From the NCBI GenBank assembly GCA_003327425.1, contig QOQW01000008.1, positions 62,001 through 126,000 of the forward strand: a stretch of DNA of 64,000 nucleotides, in the 5' to 3' direction. Below, one piece after another: positions 57,741-64,000 of the stretch. Under the pieces are notes generated by a model. It ran no database searches and had not been told where the DNA came from. It was given only the letters and a program-made list of their open reading frames with translations. The position numbers were made by a program, and so were the translations under genes. This DNA is from Candidatus Ozemibacter sibiricus (GTDB lineage: Bacteria > Muiribacteriota > Ozemobacteria > Ozemobacterales > Ozemobacteraceae). The stretch's first letter is position 1; the number at the start of each line of letters is the position of its first letter.

Positions 57741-58544
57741 ATGAAGAAGACCATTTCACCTCTGTGTCGCCTGTTCCGGGAGTTCCAGGCCGGGCGGGTG
57801 TCGGCGCGCCGGTTCGAGGCGGCCCTGCGGGGCGTCGAAGCCGGCGAGCTGCCGGTGCCCGAGGCGGTGCTCGACCCAGTGCGGGAGCGGCGGACCGGCT
57901 TCCCCGAAGCCATCTATGGGGCCGGGAAAACGCCCGCCCAGGTGGTGCGCATCTTCCAGGCCCTCCTCGACCGCACGGGGAAGGCCCTGGCGACGCGCTG
58001 CTCGCCGGCGGCGCTGCGGGCCCTGCGGCGGGCGGTGCCCGACCTGCAGGTGCACGAGGGCGCAGGCCTGGCGTGGAAGATCGCGGCCGACCAGGCCCGA
58101 CCGGGCGGCGAGCGGGGCCGCGGCGCCTCTCGTTCCGCCGAAGGGCTGGTCGCGGTGCTGGCGGCGGGCACCTCCGATCTGCCGGTCGCCGAAGAGGCCG
58201 CCCTCACGCTCGAATTCGCCGGCTGTCGTGTCGAACGCTTCTACGATATCGGGGTGGCCGGCATCCATCGTCTGTTCGGGCGCCTGGCCGCGATCCGGCG
58301 GGCCGCCGTGCTGATCGTGGTGGCCGGCATGGAGGGCGCCCTGCCCAGCGTGGTCGGCGGTCTGGTCGCCGCCCCGGTCATCGCCGTGCCCACCTCGGTG
58401 GGCTACGGCGCCAGCTTCCAGGGCCTGGCCGCCCTGCTCGGCATGCTCAACGCCTGCTCGGCCGGCCTCACCGTGGTCAACATCGACAACGGGTTCGGAG
58501 CGGCCGTGGCCGCCATTCGCATCCTCCGAGGAAAGACCCCATGA
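57741..58544 (+). CDS. larB: LarB, pyridinium-3,5-biscarboxylic acid mononucleotide synthase
   Basis: A 267-residue protein that carboxylates and hydrolyses NaAD in the first step of nickel-pincer cofactor synthesis. AIR carboxylase-like signatures are present: FPEAIYGAGKT, LVAVLAAGTSDLPVAEEAA, FYDIGVAGIHRLF, VVAGMEGALPSVVGGLV and VPTSVGYGASF...LNACSAGLTVVNIDNGFGA. ATG 57741 follows the operator-like repeat. The last codons overlap larC as ATGA. The third enzyme, LarE, and the lactate racemase LarA are not in the window. Confidence 0.93.
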   Translation: MKKTISPLCRLFREFQAGRVSARRFEAALRGVEAGELPVPEAVLDPVRERRTGFPEAIYGAGKTPAQVVRIFQALLDRTGKALATRCSPAALRALRRAVPDLQVHEGAGLAWKIAADQARPGGERGRGASRSAEGLVAVLAAGTSDLPVAEEAALTLEFAGCRVERFYDIGVAGIHRLFGRLAAIRRAAVLIVVAGMEGALPSVVGGLVAAPVIAVPTSVGYGASFQGLAALLGMLNACSAGLTVVNIDNGFGAAVAAIRILRGKTP

Positions 58545-60208
58545 CCACCCTCTACTGGGACTGCTTCGCCGGCATCGCCGGCAACATGGCGGTCGGCTCC
58601 CTGCTCGATGTCGGAGCCGACCCCGGGCGCCTGCGCGCCGCCCTGGCCTCTCTCCCCTTCCCGGAAGGCCCGTTGGAATTGATCATCCAAGAGACGCTGA
58701 AGGGCGGATTCCGGGCTACCTATTTCAATACGGTCGATGACCATCCGCCGGAGTCCATTTCTGGCCAAGCATCGGACCATGGACCTCGCCACGACCATGG
58801 CCGCTCGTCTGGGCATGTCCACGCGCATGACCACGATCATGATCGTGAGCACAATCATGATCACAATCATGATCACAATCATGGTCGCGATCATGAGCGC
58901 GATCATGACCACCATCATGATCACAGAGGTGACCACGATCATGATCACGACCTCGACCATGATCATGAGCTTGGTTCCCACAATGAACGGGTGGCCGAGC
59001 ACGGGCGCGACCGGTCGCGTGGCCGTGGTCAGAGGCAGGCGTTGCCACGTCGTTCCCGGCGTGCGGCGGCTTCCCCTGCCGGCCACTCCTCGCACGCCCA
59101 TCACGGTCGGGGGTTGTCCGAGATCCGCGCCTTGCTGGCGGCGGCCGACCTGCGCCCTGCCGCCCGCACCGCCGCCCTGGCGTGCTTCCAGGCATTGGCC
59201 GAGGCCGAAGCTCGGGTGCATGGCACCACCGTCGAGAAGATCCATTTCCATGAGGTGGGGGCGCGCGACAGCATCGCCGATATCGTGGGCGCGGCCGTCT
59301 GCCTCGATGATCTGGGGGTCACGTCGGTCTTCGTCTCGCCCATCCATCTCGGCACCGGCTTCATCACCTGCGATCATGGGCGCCTGCCGGTGCCGGCCCC
59401 GGCCACCGCGCTGCTGCTGCAGGGCTATCCCGTCTTCGCCGATCCGGCCATCGTCGGCGAATTGACCACGCCGACCGGCGCCGCTCTGATTCGGGGCCTT
59501 GCCGCCCAGCCCGGTCTGCCCGCCGGCTTCACCTATCAGCGGGTCGGCCATGGGTGCGGGCGCCGTCAGTTCGCTCTACCCAACCTGCTGCGCGCCTTCC
59601 TGGGCGACGCGGCCCGTGCCGGGCGGCAGCTCGAGACCGTGACCCTGCTCGAGACCAATCTCGACAATGTCACCGGCGAGCTGCTTGGACATGTGCTCGA
59701 GCAGGCGATGGCGGCCGGCGCCCTCGATGTCGCGCTGACTCCGGTGCTGATGAAGAAGGGTCGGCCGGGTCACCGCCTGACCGTGATGTGCGCGCCGTCG
59801 CGGGCCGCGGCCCTCGAAGACCTGCTCTTCCGCGAGCTGCCCACCCTCGGCATCCGTCGGCAGATGGTGACTCGCGCGGTGCTGGCCCGCGAGTCGGCCA
59901 CCATCGAGACGTCGCACGGGTCCCTGCCGGGCAAGCGCATCCGCGAGATCGATGGGAAGCTCCGCGCTGTCGTCGAGTTCGACGCTCGTCGTGCTGCCGC
60001 CGCCCGCACCGGCCTTTCCCTGCGCACCTTCGACGAAGCGCTGCAGATCGTCCCCGTCGATGCGGCGGCGGCACCCGCCCCGGGGGGGCCTTCGGCGAAG
60101 CCCCGCCGCACCCCAGGCACGTCCCGGACCAGGAGCGCCAGTCGGCGGCGCGTCCCCTCCTGCCGGCGCCCTGGCCGCTCGGCGCGCCCGGCCACCGCGA
60201 AGCCTTGA
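58541..60208 (+). CDS. larC: LarC, nickel insertion protein with long His-rich insert
   Basis: A 555-residue protein that inserts nickel into the pincer cofactor. It starts with DCFAGIAGNMAVGSLLDVG and continues GGFRATYFN. About residues 80-150 form a His/Asp-rich insert with dozens of His (HDHDHDREHNHDH type), likely a nickel store. The core resumes with VEKIHFHEVGARDSIADIVG, HLGTGFITCDHGRLPVPAPA and ELTTPTGAAL. The second half has ETNLDNVTGE and VLMKKGRPGHRLTV. Unlike Lactobacillus larC1/larC2 it is a single frame, needing no programmed frameshift. The basic C-terminal tail is low complexity. Confidence 0.93.
   Translation: MTTLYWDCFAGIAGNMAVGSLLDVGADPGRLRAALASLPFPEGPLELIIQETLKGGFRATYFNTVDDHPPESISGQASDHGPRHDHGRSSGHVHAHDHDHDREHNHDHNHDHNHGRDHERDHDHHHDHRGDHDHDHDLDHDHELGSHNERVAEHGRDRSRGRGQRQALPRRSRRAAASPAGHSSHAHHGRGLSEIRALLAAADLRPAARTAALACFQALAEAEARVHGTTVEKIHFHEVGARDSIADIVGAAVCLDDLGVTSVFVSPIHLGTGFITCDHGRLPVPAPATALLLQGYPVFADPAIVGELTTPTGAALIRGLAAQPGLPAGFTYQRVGHGCGRRQFALPNLLRAFLGDAARAGRQLETVTLLETNLDNVTGELLGHVLEQAMAAGALDVALTPVLMKKGRPGHRLTVMCAPSRAAALEDLLFRELPTLGIRRQMVTRAVLARESATIETSHGSLPGKRIREIDGKLRAVVEFDARRAAAARTGLSLRTFDEALQIVPVDAAAAPAPGGPSAKPRRTPGTSRTRSASRRRVPSCRRPGRSARPATAKP
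58805..58970 (+). repeat. Imperfect hexamer repeats coding for the LarC His-rich insert
   Basis: Repeated GATCAT/CATGATCAC-type hexamers encode alternating Asp/Asn/Glu-His. This short-period repeat is prone to length change and is also quasi-palindromic. Confidence 0.7.
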
Positions 60209-60312
60209 GGGCGGTCTGTCCTTCTGCCGCCGGGTCGCCCGGCCTGCCCCTCGTCTGTCCCGGTGCCTCGCGTGCGTTCTGCCCCTTGCGGCAGAGCGTG
60301 GGGTGAGATTTC

Positions 60313-60361
60313 CGGCAGGAACTGCCGATACATTGTTGTGCACCGACCCGTGTGCTATGAT
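60313..60361 (+). promoter_or_regulatory. murD-ftsW-murG promoter
   Basis: -35 TTGTTG (60333-60338), 17-base spacer, -10 TATGAT (60356-60361) with an extended TGC just before it. A hairpin CGGCAG/CTGCCG (60313-60327) lies upstream and may end larC transcription. Leader to ATG 60397 is about 30 bases. Confidence 0.6.
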
Positions 60362-60396
60362 GTGCCCCGAACTTTTCCTGGAAGAGGCATTCGGCC

Positions 60397-61779
60397 ATGA
60401 ATCTCGCTGGTCGTCCTGTCACTGTCATCGGCGCCGCGAAAAGCGGTCTGGCCGCCGCTCGCGGCTTGCTGGGGCTGGGGGCTCGGGTGTTCATCTCCGA
60501 TCTGCAGCCTCTCGAACGGCTCCAGAAGACCCTCTGCGAAGCCGGGCTCGGTCCCGAGACCGGCGTGACCTGCGAGGGGGGAGGGCACACCGAGCGGGCC
60601 CTCGACGCTGATTTCCTCGTCCTGAGCCCGGGCGTGCCCACCACCATTCCCATCCTGCGGAAAGCGCAGGAGCGGGGCATTCCGATCCATTCGGAAATCG
60701 AGATCGCCTATCGCCTGTCGCAGGGTCGGCGGTTGGTGGTGACCGGCAGCAACGGCAAGACGACGACCACCACCTTGCTGGCGAAATTCTGCGAACGGGC
60801 CTTTCCCCGCGTCTTCCTCGGGGGCAACATCGGCATTCCGATGATGGAATTCGCCGCCCAGACCCGCCCTGACGATGTGCAGGTGCTCGAGGTGAGCAGT
60901 TTCCAGCTCGAGACCGTCTCGTCGTTCACGCCCGACATCGCGGTCATCACCAATTTCTACGAGAATCATCTCGACCGGTATCCCGATTACGAAGCCTATT
61001 GCCAGGCCAAGGAACGGATCGCCATGAACATGGGGCCATCGCACTGGCTGGTGCTCAATGCCGACCAGCCGCGCATGACCGCGCTGGCCGGGCAGGTGCG
61101 GTGCCGGGTTGCCTGGTTCGGCTGGCAGCTCGGGGAGCGCCGCCCCGGCGTCACCTGCGAAGACGGGCGCTTCTTCTGGGTGAACGAGGCGGGGGCGCGC
61201 GAACCGCTGTTTCCCGATGCCTCGATCAAACTGATCGGTCGGCACAACCGGGAAAACGTGATGGCCGCGACGGCCGCCGCCCGTCTGGCCGGGGTGCCGG
61301 TCGCCGCCCTCGAACCCGTCCTGCGCGAGTTCGGAGGCGTGGAGCACCGTCTGGAATGGGTGCGGGAGCTGGATGGCATCACCTTCATCAACGATTCGAA
61401 AGGCACCAACTGCGCCGCCTCGATCATCGCCATGAACGCCTGCCGCCCGCCGATGATCCTCATTGCGGGCGGTCGCGACAAAGGGACCGACTTATCGGCA
61501 TGGGTGACCGCGGTTCGCACCCGCACGAAAGGAGTGGTGCTCTACGGCGAGGCCCGCGAGCGGTTCCGCTCCGCCCTCGAGGGGCTGGCCCCGCTCATGC
61601 TGGCCTCCTCGTTCGCCGAAGCGGTCGAACTGGCCCATCAATGGGCGGTCGCCGGCGATACGGTGCTGCTGTCGCCGGCTTGCAGCAGCTATGACCTGTT
61701 TCCCAATTTCGAGGTGCGCGGAACGGTCTTCAAGGAGCTGGTCGCCAAGCTGACGCCCAAGGGGGCTTCTCGCTCATGA
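60397..61779 (+). CDS. murD: UDP-N-acetylmuramoylalanine--D-glutamate ligase
   Basis: A 460-residue Mur ligase of standard length, adding D-Glu to UDP-MurNAc-L-Ala. It has VTVIGAAKSGLAAA, SPGVPTTIP, the ATP loop TGSNGKTTTTTLL, GNIGIP, EVSSFQLETV, NFYENHLDRY, HNRENVMAA, VEHRLEWV and FINDSKGTNCAA. GGAAGAGG precedes the ATG. It is the first gene of a dcw-type run and overlaps ftsW as ATGA. mraY and murF are not seen upstream, so this organism has broken the cluster here. Confidence 0.96.
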   Translation: MNLAGRPVTVIGAAKSGLAAARGLLGLGARVFISDLQPLERLQKTLCEAGLGPETGVTCEGGGHTERALDADFLVLSPGVPTTIPILRKAQERGIPIHSEIEIAYRLSQGRRLVVTGSNGKTTTTTLLAKFCERAFPRVFLGGNIGIPMMEFAAQTRPDDVQVLEVSSFQLETVSSFTPDIAVITNFYENHLDRYPDYEAYCQAKERIAMNMGPSHWLVLNADQPRMTALAGQVRCRVAWFGWQLGERRPGVTCEDGRFFWVNEAGAREPLFPDASIKLIGRHNRENVMAATAAARLAGVPVAALEPVLREFGGVEHRLEWVRELDGITFINDSKGTNCAASIIAMNACRPPMILIAGGRDKGTDLSAWVTAVRTRTKGVVLYGEARERFRSALEGLAPLMLASSFAEAVELAHQWAVAGDTVLLSPACSSYDLFPNFEVRGTVFKELVAKLTPKGASRS

Positions 61780-62957
61780 AACCGCAGCATTTCGATCACT
61801 TCCTGTTCCTTCTGGTGATCGCCCTGATGGGGATCGGCCTGACCATGGTCTACTCGGCCAGTTCGATCACGTCGCTGACCGAGATGGATGACGGGTCGTT
61901 CTACTTCAAGCGGCAGTTGATGTGGGTCTGTCTGGGCCTGCTGGCGCTGCTCGGCTTCGCCCATCTCGACTACCGCCGGCTCGAGCCGTTGGCCGTGCCC
62001 TTGCTGATCACCGCCATCATTCTGCTGGTCGTGGTGCTGATCCCTGGCGTGGCGCGCGAGATCGGCGGGGCACGCCGCTGGATCAGGGTGGGCGGGATCG
62101 GCTTCCAGCCCTCCGAGTTCGCCAAGCTCTGTTTCGTCATCTACCTGGCCCATTCCATTTCGACCCGCCAGGATCGCATCCGGAGCCTGTCGCAGGGCGT
62201 CCTGCCCGATCTGCTGATCATGGGCCTGATCTTCGTGCTCATCCTGAAGGAACCCAACCTGTCGACCGCCGCCATCGTGGCGGCCACCTACGTGGTCCTG
62301 CTCTATCTGGGCAATGGGTCGCTGGTGCACCTGGCCGGCATGGGCCTGGCAGGAGTCACGCTGGTGGTGGCGCTCATCTTCCAGGAGTCCTATCGGTTGC
62401 GACGCTTCCTTGCCTTCTGGGATCCCTGGGGGGCGGCCCGCACCTCGGGCTATCACATCATCCAATCGCTGATCGCCATCGGATCGGGCGGGCTATGGGG
62501 TCTCGGGTTGGGGCAGAGCCGGCAGAAGTTCCATATCCTGCCCGAGCGACATACCGATTTCATCTTCGCCATCATCTGCGAAGAGGTCGGCCTGATCGGC
62601 GGGCTGCTAGTCATCGGGCTGTTCCTGCTGGTCATCTATCGGGGATACTACATCGCCAACCGGGCTCCCGACCTGTTCGGATTCCTGCTGGCCGCCGGCA
62701 TCACCAGCCTGATCGCGTTCCAGGCGTTGATCAATCTCGGCGTGGTGCTGTGCGTCCTGCCCACGACCGGGGTGACGCTCCCCTTCGTCAGCTACGGCGG
62801 GTCGAGCCTGCTGTTCATGGCGGCGGGGGTCGGCATTCTGCTCAGTGTCTCGCGCTATGGCGCCGGCCATCATGCCTTCGAAGACAGCCGGCAGAAGCCG
62901 TTCTCGAGCCGGTTCCTGGCGTTCGGGCGGCGGTTGCTGGCCCGGTCGCGGCCGTGA
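61776..62957 (+). CDS. ftsW: FtsW, division-specific SEDS lipid II polymerase
   Basis: A 393-residue SEDS protein with about ten membrane helices. Signatures are MGIGLTMVYSASS, KRQLMWVCLGL, GGARRWIRVGGIGFQPSEF, LGLGQSRQKFHILPERHTDFIFAIICEE and NLGVVLCVLPTTGVTLPFVSYGGSSL. Placement between murD and murG marks it as FtsW rather than RodA. The conserved Asp of the transglycosylase loop lies in HTDFIFA. ATGA overlap with murD. Confidence 0.95.
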   Translation: MKPQHFDHFLFLLVIALMGIGLTMVYSASSITSLTEMDDGSFYFKRQLMWVCLGLLALLGFAHLDYRRLEPLAVPLLITAIILLVVVLIPGVAREIGGARRWIRVGGIGFQPSEFAKLCFVIYLAHSISTRQDRIRSLSQGVLPDLLIMGLIFVLILKEPNLSTAAIVAATYVVLLYLGNGSLVHLAGMGLAGVTLVVALIFQESYRLRRFLAFWDPWGAARTSGYHIIQSLIAIGSGGLWGLGLGQSRQKFHILPERHTDFIFAIICEEVGLIGGLLVIGLFLLVIYRGYYIANRAPDLFGFLLAAGITSLIAFQALINLGVVLCVLPTTGVTLPFVSYGGSSLLFMAAGVGILLSVSRYGAGHHAFEDSRQKPFSSRFLAFGRRLLARSRP

Positions 62958-62961
62958 TGGC

Positions 62962-64000
62962 GTGAAGAAGGTTCTGCTGGCCGGCGGTGGCACGGGGGGG
63001 CACATCTACCCCGCCCTCGCCATTCGCGAGATCCTGCGCGAGCACCTGCCGGGCGCGGTCGAAACCGCCTATATGGGTCAGCCCGACGGCATGGAGGCGG
63101 CGATCGTGCGTCGCGAGGCCGACCTGCCGTTCCTGCCGGTGCGGGCGCAGGGGCTGCCCCGCACCCTGTCGACGCGGTGGCTGACCTTCCCCTGGCGCAA
63201 TGCCCAGGGCCTCTGGGACGCGGTAACCCACACCCGGGCCTACCGGCCGGATCTGGTCATCGCCACCGGCGGCTTCGTTGCGTTTCCGGCGTTGCTGGCC
63301 GCCCGGCTGCTGGGCATCCCCTACGCGATCCATGAGCAGAATGCGGCCATCGGGGTCACCAACCGGTTGTTCGCCGGAGCGGCCGCCCGGGTGCTGCTGA
63401 CCTATCGGGAAGCTTACGCGGGCGAGCCTCCCCGGGTCGTGGTGACGGGCAACCCCGTCCGTCGGGCGTTTCTCGTGCCGGCCGCCGGCCCTGGGCGGTT
63501 CCGCCGCGCGCCTGGGGAGTTCTGGGTGCTCATCGTCGGCGGCTCGCGCGGGGCGCGCAGCCTCAACGAGGCGGCCGTCGGTCTGCCGGCCGCCTGGTGG
63601 CAGGCCCATCCCACGATTCGCCTCCTGCACATCACGGGGGAACGAGATTACGCCGACATCGAACAACGCGTGAGCCGACCCGATCGCCATCAGGTGCTGC
63701 CCTACCTGCATGAAATGAGGGAAGCCTTCGATCTGGCCGATCTGGTCGTGTCGAGAGCCGGCGCGACCATCCTGGCCGAACTGGCGGTCTGCGGCAAGCC
63801 GGCCATTCTGGTGCCCTACCCGCATGCCACCGACAACCATCAAGAGAAGAATGCACGCACCCTGGCCGAGCGAGGGGCGGCCCGGCTGGTCCTCGACCGC
63901 GAGCTGAGTCCCGACCTGTTGGGCGCGGCGATCGTCGAGGCGATGACCTCTGGCGACCTGCCCGCCATGGGGCGGGCCATGGCCGCGTCGCGTCCGCCGG
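62962..64000 (+). CDS. murG: MurG lipid II synthase (3' end outside window)
   Basis: A GT28 glycosyltransferase that adds GlcNAc to lipid I. From the GTG at 62962 the frame is open to the window edge (346 residues). It reads VLLAGGGTGGHIYPALAI, IATGGFVAFPALLAA, IHEQNAAIGVTNRL, VVTGNPVRRAF, IVGGSRGARSLNE and SRAGATILAELAVCGKPAIL then PHATDNHQEKNA, all MurG hallmarks. The expected full length is about 360, so only a few residues are missing. No strong ribosome site precedes the GTG; it is 4 bases past ftsW. Confidence 0.94.
   Translation, partial: MKKVLLAGGGTGGHIYPALAIREILREHLPGAVETAYMGQPDGMEAAIVRREADLPFLPVRAQGLPRTLSTRWLTFPWRNAQGLWDAVTHTRAYRPDLVIATGGFVAFPALLAARLLGIPYAIHEQNAAIGVTNRLFAGAAARVLLTYREAYAGEPPRVVVTGNPVRRAFLVPAAGPGRFRRAPGEFWVLIVGGSRGARSLNEAAVGLPAAWWQAHPTIRLLHITGERDYADIEQRVSRPDRHQVLPYLHEMREAFDLADLVVSRAGATILAELAVCGKPAILVPYPHATDNHQEKNARTLAERGAARLVLDRELSPDLLGAAIVEAMTSGDLPAMGRAMAASRPP

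Noticed and set aside
58805-58970. Short direct repeats that could suggest a CRISPR array
   Set aside because: Period is 6 bases with no spacers; it codes the His-rich insert of LarC.
57764-60208. An 814-codon plus-strand frame covering larB and larC
   Set aside because: It joins an out-of-frame reading of larB to the true larC frame. The larC start at 58541 and the larB frame at 57741 are supported by family motifs and the ATGA overlap.

Overview
The window is one GC-rich (roughly 65% by eye), densely coded stretch of a bacterial chromosome from a diderm organism. The signs are an outer-membrane secretin, lipoproteins, exported enzymes and a dcw-type murD-ftsW-murG block. Promoters that can be read are close to the sigma70 consensus (TTGACA, 17-18 bp, TATAAT-like). 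No rRNA, tRNA, CRISPR array, phage or transposase was seen. The gene content (a large type IV pilus locus with an SLH protein, a SpoVR/PrkA/YeaH cluster, a cereblon-like protein) would fit a poorly cultured deep-branching lineage such as Riflebacteria/Ozemobacteria. That placement is a guess, not something the sequence proves.

Region 1 (1-9932): a truncated exported protein, a STAS anti-anti-sigma protein with an apparently leaderless promoter, an exported thiol peroxidase, and an MntA/HepT-type nucleotidyltransferase/HEPN pair. These run by overlapping genes into four minor prepilin/pseudopilin genes, one carrying three discoidin-like repeats. Next come an ABC ATPase, a lipoprotein, the major pilin with a terminator, an ABC permease and a TPR membrane protein. 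The ABC pair plus the TPR protein recall the PilG/H/I transporter of myxobacterial type IV pili.

Region 2 (9960-24635, minus strand): the pilus machine, in transcription order TPR protein, pilB, pilC, an SLH protein, a pilM::pilN fusion, pilO, a pilP-like gene, a secretin split into two separately exported proteins, and two lipoproteins. A consensus promoter with a palindromic spacer starts the operon. No pilT or pilD lies in the window.

Region 3 (24778-35421): a zinc phospholipase C-like protein with a C-terminal ComEA-type DNA-binding domain, polX, nth, a GT2-methyltransferase fusion, a CULT (cereblon-like) protein, a YkgJ-type cysteine cluster protein, a DUF1460 hydrolase, an ankyrin protein and a second nucleotidyltransferase/HEPN pair. 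Region 4 (35449-42828): PrkA, YeaH (DUF444), SpoVR and a second PrkA-like kinase, behind a promoter overlapped by an inverted repeat.

Region 5 (43055-56938): a YitT protein, a TIM-barrel isomerase, and a four-gene unit of a NHLP-leader-like protein, a B12-type radical SAM enzyme, an EamA exporter and a secreted protein, which is a candidate peptide-modification system. Then come two overlapping class III cyclase genes whose active-site residues are complementary (one lacks the first metal Asp, the other the transition-state Arg), predicting an obligate heterodimer like mammalian adenylyl cyclase. A flippase-like membrane protein and two phasin-like proteins follow. Region 6 (57741-64000): larB-larC (nickel-pincer cofactor) and murD-ftsW-murG, the last cut by the window end.
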